Assembly: GCA_963920705.1 (NCBI GenBank)
Contig: OY987226.1
Coordinates: 11,348,501-11,412,500 of the forward strand
Direction of reading: 5' to 3'
DNA length: 64,000 bases
DNA from: Odiellus spinosus
Taxonomy: Eukaryota > Arthropoda > Arachnida > Opiliones > Phalangiidae
Shown here: positions 10,789 to 23,173 of the stretch, in pieces
How the letters are laid out: each line of letters opens with the position of its first letter
How positions within the stretch are numbered: position 1 is the first letter of the stretch
Notes under the pieces: generated by a model
Seen by the model: the letters and a program-made list of their open reading frames with translations, nothing else
Told to the model about the DNA's origin: nothing
Databases searched by the model: none
Program-made: the position numbers and the translations under genes

Positions 10789-12110
10789 ACTTTTAATATA
10801 TATGTAGTTTGATATTTAATTTGGTTAAATTTTAGTTTTTGACGTAACCTGTAAAGTAGAAATAGTAGTGTTGTGTGGGCAGTGTTTTTGATTCAAGTTA
10901 TGTTTTCGCTTCTTTAAATGTACAATAGACCCTCCAGGCCCTTATACATCATCAACACCTCTTTTAGTATGTCTTAATCTGTCCAATTAAATATAGCACA
11001 ACGTATGTACACTTACACTAACATGACTTTTCTTACTATAAACCAACAATGTAACCAAACTTTACCACGATATCCGTTTGTCTCAAATCCCAATCACTTG
11101 TTGAAGACCATCTTACAGGATGGCCTAAAGTCTTCTACACAAGTCTCCTAGACAAACTATACAATCTTACGAAAGCATTACTTCCCTAACCCTCGTCTAA
11201 CCACTCAGAAAAGAGAGAACTTTAGCAAACACGTTAAGAAGTACCTTCGTTACCCATCTATCGGCGCTTTTTAGAGTTTTCGAGGGTTTTCGAGATCGTC
11301 GTCGTCAAAGTAGCCACCGTGATGAGGAGGTTTGGGTTTGGTGGTGGTGGTGGTATTGAGAAGAGTTGAGTATCTCTTTTAGAAGGATAGCGATATGTAC
11401 ACGCTTTTAATCTCGCCCAATGAGATTTGGTAATGACTACTTTTTTCTACGAGGTTGAACTCGTTGTATTAATACGCCTTAGTTTTGCCCTATTTTGACA
11501 ATTCCTCTTGAATAGAATTATACGAGGGGTAAAAGGATGCCAGGATAGGCTTATCGGGCTTTATGCAGATGAGAGGAAAGGCTAATGGATTCCCAAGTCA
11601 AACAAGCCTCAGGCGCTAACTCACCCCCCCCCCCCTCTCTCTCTTCTTTCTCTCTCTCTCAATTCGGGAACGTGGATAGATTGATAGGCCTATAGATGTG
11701 GAGAAAGTTGTACGTATCATCAGTCACCTTTTTGAAAGCAGATAGAGAGAAATATTTTGCTATAATAAACCATGTACCGTTTTGTTTGGAATTTTGGTGG
11801 GGTCATAAGGTAATACTAGTTCCCTGTAAGTTAAATAATCATATTAGAAAAAAAAGGTTGGATTAAATATGGTATATATACCATATATACCATATTTAGA
11901 GTTTCAAAATTATCATAATTTTGGGAATTTTGACTAAACAACCCTCACACTCTGGAAAAATTAAATTTTTTTCATGATAAATTTGCCCATCTTAGAGCAA
12001 AGTAACTTGGTTATTAGCATTCATGTTTAACGATCATTCCGAAATGCTAAATAAATTAAATTTGAGTGTATTTAAGACAAAATAAGTTAGTTATACCGCA
12101 ATCAATTTGG
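10789..12110. other. Intronic DNA with simple repeats
   Basis: No exon was recognised. A run of 12 C followed by CT-rich repeats lies at 11624-11660. A short perfect palindrome built from GGTATATATACC is at about 11869-11895. A moderately GC-richer stretch with GTGGTGGTGG lies near 11310-11355. Confidence 0.5.
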
Positions 12111-12114
12111 TAGA

Positions 12115-12268
12115 GATCGGGGTTTGGACAAAATAATCCAGTTAATCATAAAAAAATAATCGGAAAAATATTCGCGCTTTCATTGGATTTATTATAGACT
12201 TCCCTCAAAAAATTTCAAGTTATGAATAAAGATAAAATAATCAGAAATTTCTTGTCCAAACCCCGATC
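12115..12268. mobile_element. Small inverted-repeat element, family E, copy 1
   Basis: A 154-bp element whose ends are GATCGGGGTTTGGACAA and the exact inverse TTGTCCAAACCCCGATC. The interior includes AATAATCGGAAAA and TTATGAATAAAGATAAAATA. A reverse-oriented, one-end-truncated relative lies at about 58870-59018. No target duplication is clear. It is a MITE of unassigned superfamily. Confidence 0.75.
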
Positions 12269-13159
12269 TTTACAATTTGGAATGGTTTATTTTGCACCTT
12301 TATTTTTAATCATTTTTCTTAACAATAAAGTAACAGTCTCGAAAATTAATTTAATAATATTCTAAATGAATCAAGGTACATTAATCACCATGGTCCATAA
12401 GTTTTGTGTAAAGATTTGGTTTATTTTTCTGTATTTTAACTATATATAGAAAGTATGTGGTATACATTATTTGCTTATCAAATTTTATCGAAATTAATTA
12501 CATCAATAATTTTTATATATTTATAATTATTCGTGTTTAGGTGTCTGGAAAATTAACTTACACACTCTTGTAAGTTTAGACCTATCTCTGAAGATGCGCG
12601 GTATAATATTCCCCCGTAACCCAATCTAATTTGATAATTTAAACCGACTTGAAGTCTTCCAACGAAGATTCGGAGCTCCAATTAAGACCAGAGAGCTGAA
12701 CTTCAAAGTACAATGGAACTTATTTTTTTTTCTTACAAATATCTAGAATATTTTCACTCTAAATTGAATCTAAAGCGGAAATCCAGGGAAATATAATTCT
12801 CATTTTAAAATGGCTTGCCTCAACTTTTACTCTAGTAGAGTCTCTAATTTAAAAATGCTCTACTTTGCGTATAGTTAAGCGTTTAACAAGGAAGCAGGCT
12901 CGTAAAATAGTATCGTAAAACGCATCTATTCTAAATTGGAGAAGACCATGCATATATAAGGGTCGCTTTTAAGAGTTTCCTTCAATTAATTTAACGACCA
13001 GTATCACGGTATGTACCGAGATCGTATAAGGCGCAAGTTTTGGCGTCTAAAGATGCGCATCAGGCCTCGATATCATAGATAGAGCGGAGGAGTACTATTT
13101 CAAAATTTACCCTTATAAAGGGAGCGTGAAGTGCGAGGGGAAATTGGTAACAAATACTA

Positions 13160-13510
13160 GTTATTCATTGGGATAAGAAAAATTTAAACTCGAGTTTCTT
13201 CGCGGATTTGAACCCAAATTGAGATCTTGAAGCCAGAATGTTGTTACCTTTCAATTTAAATTATAATATAATTATTATTCATTCTACACGGCATTATCCG
13301 GTTGAATAAACGCGTAATTTGTTTATTAATCGAAAGCTTAAAATTTTATCTACGGATAATTCGTACCCATTTGATAAAATCTGTTAATATAATTTGTAGT
13401 TTTATATTAACAATTTATCTTAGATTAAAATATATGAAAAAGCCTAGTCAATGGATTATCCGATTCCGAGCTCTATTCCAATCCAGGATAGTAGTTAAAT
13501 TAAATATAAT
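13160..13510 (+). repeat. Dispersed repeat family G, copy 1
   Basis: Shares a long ordered series of blocks with 19975-20660: GATAAGAAAAATTTAAAC, AGTTTCTTCGC, GAACCCAAATTGAGATCTTG, TCTACACGG, ACGCGTAATTTGTTTATTA and TTATCCGATTCC. A reverse-oriented part lies at 14100-14270. The short frame at 13302-13520 falls in it and is not a gene. Ends and class are undefined. Confidence 0.65.
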
Positions 13511-13755
13511 TAAATACTAAAAATCTGGAATGTTTTATTTCACCACCTCTTTAATCTTCTATCTCAAACTTTTGTGGATCATAGAACAATGAGTTTAATA
13601 TAAGTTTACAAGAAAGAGAGGGAAGAATGGTTTTAGTTGCGCGATGGTAAGGGTAGGGTTAAGAATAATGGATAGAATCGTCCCGGGTTTTAACTACCGT
13701 CATACATTTTAATAGGGATAATGGCGGTAGCTATGCTTTTCCTTCCGTTTCTTCG

Positions 13756-13790
13756 TGAGAGAGAGAGAGAGACAAGAGAGAGAGAGATAG
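13756..13790. repeat. (GA)n microsatellite
   Basis: GA-rich simple repeat interrupted by ACAA, on the + strand. Confidence 0.85.
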
Positions 13791-14099
13791 ACTTCTCTAT
13801 CTTCCCTTAAGCTCGTATATTTATCCAACAATGTTTGTTTGGTCATTAAACTTAAAGAACGCGGAGAGGAAATTCAAAACTTGTTGGTGATATACTCAAA
13901 TATCATAGCCAAAAGTTTATAATAAAGAGAAATGTTCGGATAAAGTTTATAGTATGTCATGGAAATTTTGAATTATTCTAATAGCCTGACATCATATCAG
14001 ATGCCTCATATCAAATTCTAATTTATGAAACACGAAGGAAAATATAATCTAGGAGGATTAAAAGGAGAATGAAGAGTAAAATTAAGTGTTTTTTATTGA

Positions 14100-14270
14100 T
14101 TCTGCGCTTCTAAAAAAGATCGGACATGTTTACGGATAGCTTCAAGATCTCAATTTAAGGGTTAAAATCCGCAAAGAAACTCGGGTTTCAAATTTTTAAC
14201 TCGTATAACATATCAATTTCCTATAAGTACCAATAAAAAGCTTGCCTTACATTCAGATATGTTAACTCGA
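14100..14270 (-). repeat. Dispersed repeat family G, reverse copy
   Basis: Reads as the reverse complement of the left part of the copy at 19975-20110. Shared features include GAATGTAAGGCAA near the outer end, CGGGTTTCAAATTTTT (inverse of the AAATTTGAAACCC block) and CAAGATCTCAATTTAAGGG. Only the left ~170 bases of the family are present. Confidence 0.6.
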
Positions 14271-14439
14271 ATTAGAAATGGATATGTTTTTCGCGAACGA
14301 ATAATCTCTGATTGACATTCACGATGGTTTTATTCAATTAACGAAAGTTATACGAATCTACAATTGCTTTTACGCGAATTATTTTTACAATCAATATATT
14401 ATACTTACAGGTTTAAATATCATAGACTTATAATATTAC

Positions 14440-14756
14440 CAAGAATCCATTCAAGTTCCATAAGAATATGGGAGCATAGCTTTAGCCTCTGGTACCATCC
14501 TCCCAAACTTTATAACAAAAGTTCGTCCGCAATTTTCGCAACATTTGTACGCTTAGATCTTTTTTGGTCGGCTCCATTTTTATTACCCAAAATATTATGT
14601 CAAGGTCGTTAGTGGCGCGGGTTAATAATAGATGTCAGGAGCGATTTACTTGAAAAATAGATTCGAAGCAGACGAACTTTTGCTATACAAAGTTTGGGAG
14701 GATGGTTATTGAATCGCGGCCCTGCCATATTCTTATGGAACCTGAATGGATTCTTG
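14440..14756. mobile_element. MITE family M2, copy 1
   Basis: A 317-bp element with ends CAAGAATCCATTCAAGTTCC and GGAACCTGAATGGATTCTTG. An exact 7-bp target duplication ATATTAC is at 14433-14439 and 14757-14763. Repeated subterminal motifs are CCATCCTCCCAAACTTT and AAAGTTTGGGAGGATGG, in inverse orientation. It is nearly identical, in the opposite orientation, to the copy at 17107-17422. No coding capacity; the frame 14364-14612 merely overlaps it. Confidence 0.94.
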
Positions 14757-14763
14757 ATATTAC

Positions 14764-15555
14764 GTATTCAAAATACGCCCATTAGTAGAGCTGGAGATTT
14801 AGCTTACGCGACATTTTTTGTCTCACGAGTTGATATTTAATCATAAAGTCAGAAGGATTAAAAATTTCCCTTTCCAATTTGGTTGGTATGCCTTTATTAG
14901 AAAAGATTTAAGATTTTTCGCGGATTTTTAAGACCCGATTATAAAAAATGTCTCGTAATTTAAAAAATCCAAGCGTAATTTAAAAATATAAGCGCGTTTT
15001 CAGCGAAGGCACACATTGCCTTAAGGAAATTTTTCTAGAATATATTTTTTTTCTATTCTTTTAGTTTAAAGCTTTTTAATTCTTTCGTCTAGGCTTCTTA
15101 AAGGAAAAAAAAGTTCTATAAAAGCCTCCGGATTATTATTAAGTTTTTGAGACGCGCTTGAGATAGTTTAAACAAGTGATTTTTACATGCAGAGGCGGGT
15201 AAAGTCAGAATGGGTTTTTCACTCATTCTTTTGTTAAAATTCCTTAGTTAAACAATGGTTATGGAGGTCAAAAGTAAAACCAAGAAGTCGTTTAAGAAAG
15301 AAAAAAAAAAAAAAATTATATGGTCTCATTAAAACTAATGCCCATTATTTTTAATTTTTTTACGTACACCATATTTAATTCTTAAAAAAGGAACTAAAAC
15401 ACATGGTACGTAGGTTACTTATTCCAGCAGAAGCGCATGCGTCTAGAAATACACACCGGTAATGCTTTTATAACTCTAATCTCATTTATGCATTATTATT
15501 ATTTACCATGATAATCATCAAACACTATTTGTTTATAATGTCCCTATGTGCGTAC
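14764..15555. other. AT-rich intronic DNA, nothing recognised
   Basis: No exon or known repeat was identified. A poly-A run lies at about 15300-15314. Confidence 0.45.
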
Positions 15556-15559
15556 GTCC

Positions 15560-15785
15560 GTAACTTTTCTCAGAATGTTCTCGAAGTGTTCAGAAAAGTC
15601 TTTAGAGATCTAGACAATTCTGAAAAAATCTTGAAAGGAGTATAAAGTTTTGGAAAATTCTGGAAAATTCTTAATAAATTCTGGAAGACTCTAGAAAATT
15701 CTAGAAAAGTCTAGAAAAATCTTAAGCATTTTGGAAAATTCTATATAGGTTTAGAAAAATCATAAAAATTCTGGAGATAAAACAT
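15560..15785. repeat. Degenerate short tandem repeat (TTCTAGAAAA-like)
   Basis: About 15 imperfect copies of a 10-14-base motif such as TTCTGGAAAA or TCTAGAAAAG. TTCTAGAA is also the core of heat-shock elements, but here the periodic decay and the length point to an old simple repeat rather than a regulatory site. Confidence 0.6.
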
Positions 15786-16569
15786 TTATTAGAGATAAAA
15801 TTTTATTTAGGTCGTAAATAGACTTTTTCTATTTATCGGTAAATAATCAAAATTTCTATCGAAATTTGTCTGGATGAGCGCAAAATTATGGAAAACTAGG
15901 CGCGTAAATGGGTTGAAATTATAAGTTGCCCAAATCCCGACTATGATAGATAGATTTACAAGTAAAGATAAAAATGTCATAAAATTTCAGAAAGAATCAG
16001 TAAAACCTTAGTTTTTGTTTGGTTTGTCCAAAAGTGCGCGGTTTTGGGATATATATTTTTAGTAGTGAAAAAAAAAAAAGGGGGGGGGTGAAGAATTGGA
16101 TACCTCCGTAATTACAAACTAAACCCCTATAGACACCAAAAAATATATTAGTCTAAATTCCAGAAGACGAAAGACATTTAGGAAAACACCAGAAATCCAT
16201 TTGACTTCATCCCCTGCCTTTGGGCCTTTATCATCCGCTAAAAATCCCAAGCACTCAATGTACACGTCCATCTCAGAAAAAATCAAATAAAAAAAGGTCG
16301 CTAAATGAGACTAGAGGCTATAACCGTCAAGACTAATCGGGATAGATAGAAATAGTCAGGAATTGGAAGAAAGGATTAGACGAACATTAAAGGGAAAATA
16401 GGAGTTTTCGTATTCGAGAATTTTCTACAGTCATGATTGGGTGTTTAAATTAATTTAGAAAATTTAGTTTTAAGTTTTAATTTCAGTGACGCATAAAATC
16501 GGACTCAATCCCCCCTCCGTGTTCAACTGTAGGGATTTCCCATCATTTTAAAATCTGTCGACATTTCTT

Positions 16570-16792
16570 AAGAAGCTCAATCGCAATACTGTTGAAGAAT
16601 GAAATAATATGATTGGTCCGATTCTTTACTGAAGTTCAAACAAAACTAAACTATATAATTTAATTTAAAAAGTAAAATATCGCCAAAAGATTGTGGAAAA
16701 ATTCTAATATTCCTTGATTTCCGTGCATCAGATTCAGAAAATAATTTCAAAAGCTGTTCCATTTTTAGCTCGTAGTTTCTCTTTAAGTCTGG
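16570..16792. mobile_element. TTAA element family T3, right-half fragment
   Basis: Matches the right half of the T3 copies at 33577-33997 and 39177-39417: AATAATATGATTGGTCCGA, then AAAGCTGTTCCATTTTTAGC, then the terminal GTTTCTCTTTAA (expected GTTTCCCTTTAA). The TTAA is at 16793-16796. The left half is missing. Confidence 0.75.
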
Positions 16793-17106
16793 AAAGGGAT
16801 TCTCACTGTGATAAAATCAGTGACTTAGAGCTAATAGAGGGAAAGGTCTAAATTAAGAAAACTGATATAACGACGTCTGATGGGTTTTCCTTACTCTCTG
16901 GATGTTCCTTTGTTGTTTATAAGAGTTTGAACTAGTAGAGCAGGTAGCCATGGACGATGGATCTTAGAATCGAAGAGGGGCAAATATTTGCATTCTTAAT
17001 CACCGAAAAGAGGTTTCTAGAGTAAAGAGAAAGGGAAAGGGAAAAATTTAACACTTATGAAAACCAATGGAAATTATATAGTATTTTAAAAGGGTATACA
17101 TTCCAG

Positions 17107-17422
17107 CAAGAATTCATTCAGGTTACATAAGAATATGGGAGGGCCGCGATTCAATAACCATCCTCCCAAACTTTGTAGCAAAAGTTCGTCTGCTTCGAAT
17201 CGATTTTTTAAGTAAATCGCTCCTGGCATCTATTATTAACCCGCGCCACTAACGACCTTGACATAATATTTTGGGTAGTAAAAATGGAGCCGACCGAAAA
17301 ATGATCTAAGCGTACAAATGTTGCGAAAATTGCAGACGAACTTTTGTTACAAAGTTTGGGAGGATGGTACCAGAGGCTAAAGCTATGCTCCCATATTCTT
17401 ATGGAACCTGAATGGATTCTTG
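17107..17422. mobile_element. MITE family M2, copy 2 (opposite orientation)
   Basis: A 316-bp element starting CAAGAATTCATTCAGG and ending CCTGAATGGATTCTTG, flanked by an exact 7-bp target duplication ATTCCAG at 17100-17106 and 17423-17429. Its interior is the reverse complement of the copy at 14440-14756, with few differences (for example AAATGATCTAAGCG against CGCTTAGATCTTTT). Such similarity between two copies suggests fairly recent activity. Confidence 0.94.
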
Positions 17423-17429
17423 ATTCCAG

Positions 17430-18967
17430 GACATTCAGTTTTTCATCTTGGACAGAACTGTTTTATTTATTTATTTTTTAAGAGCTAGTCACGAATGATT
17501 CGGGTAAAATTAAATATTTAATTAGTGTCATTTTTTTGGATAACTTTGTGGATTTAAGATAAGATGTTTATTATCCTGTCTTCGTTTTTTAAATCCCCTT
17601 TAAAGTCTTGACCGTAAGAAATTGTATAGTCAAAGCTAGGCTGCGCGTGATGAAGGAAAGATCATTTTAAAGGGGCAATTTTCAGAGCAGCATTGAAATA
17701 GACGAGAATTATAGATTCACCATGTGCAATAAGTTCCTTTTTACGCGGCCGAACTTAAATTGTTAAATAAAACCCCGGCCAAAGTTACAAGTTGCAAAAA
17801 GGTTCGCCCTTTAATTACTATCCCTAATCCATGATTTTATGTCTAATCCTCTCTTGATTTTACGTCAGAGACCCGTGCTTCTGACAGTAAAGAATCTCTC
17901 TGACACTTTCGCGTAAGAATACCTGCATTTGACAAAACGAAGACGGCAATAGTGACTCTTAAATAAGTTTTCGCGTAACTTAAAGCATTTAATTTTCTTC
18001 TTTATCCTCCCTTTAATTGATTTAACTCTTATAAATTGAATAATATTTTCACCAAAATTGTGGGACTATCCCTTGAAAATTATGGTTTTTCTCTGCAGAA
18101 TACTTTTTCTCGGTAATGCTCCTCAACTAAGATTTTTTTTTTTTTTTTTTTTTGTTTAATCTATCAAGGAAAGAAAAGAATGAGAATTTGAGCAGATCAC
18201 CCAATTATTGAAAACTGGTCCCCTGGTTTTTTTCTCATTCCCTTTTTCGATCTTCTTTGCACTTTTATATCGCCTCGAGACACAAAATCTTTCAGGATTT
18301 TTACGAAGAAACGTCATAATTCAGTCTCGGTTATTGTTTGAAAAGGTTTTTTTTAACGCAATTTTCTCCCCTAAAGCTCTTTAACTACTTTAAAGGTGTA
18401 CCAAATGAAAAGTTGGTAATTTTTTTTTCCTGACGAGTTAAAATCGGATAATAGAAATCAAATTCAACTATTATTTTAAGCATTTCAATTTCACTTTAAA
18501 AAATCCAAGATTTTTCGCCTCGAGCTCAAATTTTACCCGTTACTCTCCCGATTAAACATTTAAAAAGATTAAATAGTTAGATTCAAGAAAGGTTTGCTGT
18601 CTATCTGTACTTAAGGCGGATGAACACTTAATGTTAAAACTCATAGATAAAAGTAGTTTTTCCAATTTTCTGTAGGAACGAAGTTTATAGGATTTTAAAA
18701 CCAAACGGTACCGTATAAAGAACTTTATTCTGTTTTAAACTCAAGTTTGCAAAGACTGTTTTATCCTTATGAGGTTTAATATTATGTATTCATACGCCTT
18801 ATCTTTAGTTAGTTTCCCAAATGTTCTTCAACTTGCTTGCTAGAATCATAGAAAATATTTTAAAAGGTTTGATCAGAAGAGTTAGAGATAAAAATTTAGT
18901 TCACGAAACAAATTTAAGAAAAACGGAAATTTAAAAAGGAAAATTCAATTGAACTATTTTCGTTGTA
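17430..18967. other. AT-rich intronic DNA, nothing recognised
   Basis: No exon with good splice sites, RNA gene or classifiable repeat. A poly-T tract lies at about 18129-18153. Confidence 0.5.
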
Positions 18968-18971
18968 TTAA

Positions 18972-19387
18972 AGGGAGTATGCAACCTAACAACAAATGAT
19001 TTTTTATCGATTCCTTATCGTTTAAATAGGCCTAATCCAAGAGTAAAAAATTTTACAAACAAATATTAAACTAGAAATAAATTAAAAATTAATTTACCAT
19101 CAAAAAAGGCTTAGCTGGATTCATAGAGATATCCTGAACTCCCGACCAATGACATTGATCATTGAGGTCCTGCATTCCCCATATAAGAGCAATCGATCAA
19201 TGTCATTGCTCGCTATACGGGAAGTTAAGGTGATTCACATGAATCCATCTAAGCCTATTTTGATTGTAAGTTTTAAATTTGTTTCTAATTTAATATTTAT
19301 TTTTATTTTTTTACTTTTGGATTAGAGCTATTTAAACGATAAGGAATCGTTAAAAAAATCACTTGTTTTTTAGGTTGCATTCTCCCT
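18972..19387. mobile_element. TTAA foldback MITE family T1, sub-family A copy
   Basis: About 416 bp between TTAA sites at 18968-18971 and about 19387-19390. Left end is AGGGAGTATGCAACCTAAC and right end is TTAGGTTGCATTCTCCCT. The core carries ATGACATTGATCATTGAGG and, inverted, ATCAATGTCATTGCTCGC. The terminal repeats cover most of the element, so a transcript would fold into one long hairpin. Confidence 0.93.
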
Positions 19388-19390
19388 TAA

Positions 19391-19974
19391 AAGCGTAAGT
19401 TAAATTTGGATTTCGATATCAAAACTGATTTCGTCTTGATATTTTCTACAAGTCGATTCATAACAAGTGCAGTCTAATGTGAACGTAATTTTCGAACCTT
19501 TCACTCTTATTCACAAACGATGAAAAGGGTTGCGAAAAAAATTTAACTATAGATCTCGAATAAAGACTTAACAAAAAGACGTTTGAATGCGTATATCTAA
19601 AAAGTGTTAACACTTGAGTGGTTGGGTATAATAAGCGGTAATATAATATTCATTCTCTAGTAGAGAACGGAGTTATACAGAGGACTTTAGCTTAGTTTAT
19701 TTAGAAGTCCTCTTTTAAAAGTATGATTACGAGCATTATATGTAATTTAAACATCCTTTCGAATCACGTATTCAATGTTAATTTAGGTTCTATATTACAA
19801 ACAAGCTTAATGTAGAGCAAATATCGTTATATACTAAAGTTCACCATGTCAAATATTCAGATTAAATTAGTCTTATGAATTTAAAATTATTTTTTAAATT
19901 AAAATAGAATAACTTACATAGTTTGTGTTATACAAACATAATAAATGCCATGCTACAAATGGAGTGTGCCCCCT
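19391..19974. other. AT-rich intronic DNA, nothing recognised
   Basis: No exon or repeat family recognised between the T1 and family G elements. Confidence 0.4.
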
Positions 19975-20660
19975 GTGCTCCATATCTGAATGTAAGGCAA
20001 ACTTTTTATTCGTACTCATTGATACGTTATGCGAGTGATTCGTTCCCCGATAAAAAAATTTGAAACCCAAGTTTCTTCGCCGATTTTAACCCAAATTGCG
20101 ATCTTGAAGCTAGAATGTAGTAATTTTGTTTGCTCCTTTCAATTTTGATTAAAATATAATTATATATAATTCTACACGGATTTCGAGAAACGTCATATTT
20201 AATCTTCCCATTATCCGTTTGAATTAACGCGTAATTTGTTTATTATGGATATCAGAAGCCGATGAAACCCTCCTTTGAAGTCTATTACTCCCGGGTCTTG
20301 TCTACCCCTCTCTGTATGGGTTATTCTCAAAAGGCGCGATTCGTACGCCTCCTAACGGTAGATGTTTTCGGAGCGGGAGTTCGTCGAGCGAATATCTCTA
20401 ACAGCCTTGGAGTTCGTCCAAAAACGTCGTCGTTTGTGGAGAGAGAGAATTTCCAATTTTCCGTAGACAGGGGGGATGAAGTAGGACCCCTTCTAACTCG
20501 TAAAATTGGGAATTTTACCCATACAGAGAGGTGCGCTATATGGAACATTGGAGTAGTAGACTTCAAAGGAGGGTTTCATCGGCTTCTGTGGATATCTTAA
20601 GTTATTTATTATCCGATTCCAATCTCTGAAGTTGCTGCCTTAATTGAAACCACGATTTTC
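19975..20660 (+). repeat. Dispersed repeat family G, copy 2, split by M1 copy 3
   Basis: Left part (19975-20252) matches 13170-13330 and, inverted, 14100-14270. The right part (about 20596-20660) continues with TTATTATCCGATTCCAATCTC, as at about 13454-13485. M1 copy 3 lies between the two parts and carries a clean target duplication, so family G was in place first. Confidence 0.65.
20253..20588. mobile_element. MITE family M1, copy 3, nested in family G
   Basis: Intact 336-bp element with perfect ends CAGAAGCCGATGAAACCCTC and the inverse. The exact 7-bp target duplication TGGATAT is at 20246-20252 and 20589-20595. The 112-codon frame at 20262-20600 runs across the whole element, including both terminal repeats. 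The other copies have shifted or broken versions of it, so it is not a conserved protein. Confidence 0.95.
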
Positions 20661-21395
20661 TAGCTGTGGCAACATTTTTGACAACAATTTTTATTGTATT
20701 TTTGATATAAACTCTAAAAATTCTTCAATCGTGTCGCTACTAATAAAATATTAAATTGTAGTTATCGGACGAGGAGTATTTGAGTTACAATTTCATGAAG
20801 AGTCGTATGTTTTACCGCATTAATTAATATTTCAAGAAAACATGTTCAATTAATAGCTAATTTGAAAACATTTGTAGCATTATCTTCGTTTTTGATCTGA
20901 AAAATAATTAGAAAAAAAAAAAAAAAACTAGTTTAAATTGAAAGAACCAGAAATATAACGAGCTTCAGCCATATAGTTCAAAAATTTGCATAATATTTTT
21001 ACATTGCAGAATCGGACTTCAAATGTCCTATGTTCATTAAGCAAATTTCCATCCCTCTTTAGTTTTTAAACGAAAATTTTTCCTAGAATCCTAATTACCC
21101 GTGCGGTCCCGCGTTAAAACATTTGGAGAAGCAAATGTCCCTGACACGTACCTCGAAAAAGTATTCGGCCGCATATATATTACACTCCTTTTATTATTCC
21201 TCCAATTTAAGCGTTGTACAGAGTGGAAAGGGGTAGAGGAGGTGACGTCATTTAAACTCCTTTTCGAATTACATCAGTGATGGCCCGAGCGAGAATTCGT
21301 GCCCACTCCATTTGCATTTTTCTCCGAGAGAAGTTCGCGCTAAAGTCGTATCAACTTGAGATTTCAGCTCGTATAAACCTATTTTACCCTTTATC
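20661..21395. other. Intronic DNA with a CRE palindrome
   Basis: No exon recognised. A poly-A run lies at about 20912-20927. TGACGTCA is at 21243-21250, in a slightly GC-richer patch (21220-21320). Confidence 0.45.
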
Positions 21396-21396
21396 G

Positions 21397-21580
21397 TAAG
21401 CTACGTTCACACTTGGCACTTTGGAACCGTTTTGAAACCGTTTCGAATGTTCAAATCGACTTTTTAAGATATTAATTTTGTTTCTTGATCCAAAATCTAC
21501 ACGATGACCCCAAAATTTTATAATTTGACCTTTCCAAAACGGTTAAAAATGGTTTCAACGCCTATAGTTTTACGCGTACT
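21397..21580. mobile_element. Inverted-repeat element family D, copy 1
   Basis: Left end is AGCTACGTTCACACTTGGC, followed by ACTTTGGAACCGTTTTGAAACC. The right arm carries the inverse (CCAAAACGGTTAAAAATGG) but its outer end is eroded. Related copies lie at 31739-31920, 46477-46652 and 51912-52306. The CGTTCACACT end is shared by all. It is a MITE of unassigned superfamily. Confidence 0.65.
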
Positions 21581-23169
21581 ATTTTTCACATTTTCACCTT
21601 TCAATTTCAGTAGACGCGTTAGCGTTTAATGTTATTACCTGGTTGTCATGTGTAATGCAATTTTAATGCGAACTCGCAAGGACTATGGTTTTAAAATAGA
21701 CTTGTAAATCGGTAATTTAATCCAGTTTTCACTTTTAAATTGACTACAAGTCTACATTTTAATAGTTATTCGTGTATGGCGCCGTTATAAGGACATCTTA
21801 ATGTAATGTTTAATGTCGGAGTCATTTTGCTCTATTAATGCAAAGTCAAATGATGAAGCGTATCTTGAAAAACATTGCATTGTTTTCTCGAGTTAATAGG
21901 GTTGTTTAGGCAGAAATAATAATTTTTAGGTATTTGAAAGGAAATTTCCGCACTTAAAATCACAGAAAAACAAATACCTGTAATTTACGCTATAGATTAC
22001 CACTTAATTTCCCAAAATTACTGTAATTTTAACTTTAGTTTAAAATATTTTCACTTCCACGCGCATAAATTATAATTTAGAAAAATAATAACTCATTAGT
22101 TCCGTACGTATAGGGAGTCCGCAAGGGAGACATTTCACGTCAGAGGTTTCTATTTCTCACCTCGGTGTCATCCTTCTTAGTGAGGGAGTTACAGTATTTG
22201 CCCTTACAAGGGTTCCCCAGTAAGGGGGTTCCATGACGTCAGGCTTTCTTTCCCCCTTTCTTTCTTTGCTGTCTCCCTATTGTGAATTCAAAGCGGATAT
22301 GTTTTAATGAAAATTGTTTTGAATTTTCTGAAACTGTATATGTCATTATTATTTCTAAGTTACTTTAATAACTAAATTAAGGGAGGATGTTGTGAGAAAA
22401 CTTTTTTCTCTACAAATAAATACGTCCGTATCCCTCCGCAGTATCTTTTCGGGTACTAAAAATTAGAACTTAATTTATATATGTACTCATGTTCGCTATT
22501 TTTTCTCAATATGGTTTAATAATATGTATTATTACGATACTTCAGCTCCCGCTTCGTTGTAAACTTTTATTTAAAAGGAATATTTAGTAAAATATAGCCT
22601 TTTTGTGTCGGAGTGGGGGATTTTTACAAGCCCTTTCCATTAACCTTATGTAACATTGAAAACCATTAAAATGGTATAGTATGCTTGATATATACTCGTA
22701 CAATAATTACCCAAGTCGATTTTGGACCCTCTATATTTTAATGCCTTTTAGAGGAAGAGGTCCCTAAAAAAGTTAAAGTTCAAGGTAATTGAGTAAGAAC
22801 TACTTTATGTCTGTGCTATTTAATGTTGTGTATTATTTCGCCTCATCTTTCAGCTATTATATCAAACTAATATTATCTCATAAAGCTATATATAGTACAT
22901 GATAATGCTTTTTAAGTTGTGACCATGTACTTACGTAACATACCAAGTTAATTCGAACCGTCCATGGCTTCTATTGGAATAAAGGGGTGCCGAGTTGCGT
23001 TGTAAGGGGAATGGTGTGGCGCATTGATATACAGTGTTAAAATGAGTAGGAGTTAAAAGTAGTTTTACAAATTGATCTTGGAGTGTAGTATATAATTTAA
23101 TACTCAAGGGAAGAAGTTAGAATAGAGTTCAATGATACAAAGAGTAGATTTCAATGTCGCTTTTATCTT
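21581..23169. other. AT-rich intronic DNA with a second CRE
   Basis: No exon, RNA gene or classifiable repeat was seen. TGACGTCA is at 22234-22241 next to a repeated GTAAGGGGGTTCC-like patch (22200-22232). Confidence 0.45.
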
Positions 23170-23173
23170 TTAA

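Noticed and set aside
15560-15785. Cluster of heat-shock-element-like TTCTAGAA
   Set aside because: The motif is part of a decaying simple repeat with drifting period and no adjacent promoter.
20262-20600. 112-codon frame, the longest listed in the window
   Set aside because: It starts and ends in the inverted repeats of M1 copy 3 and is frameshifted relative to the other copies.
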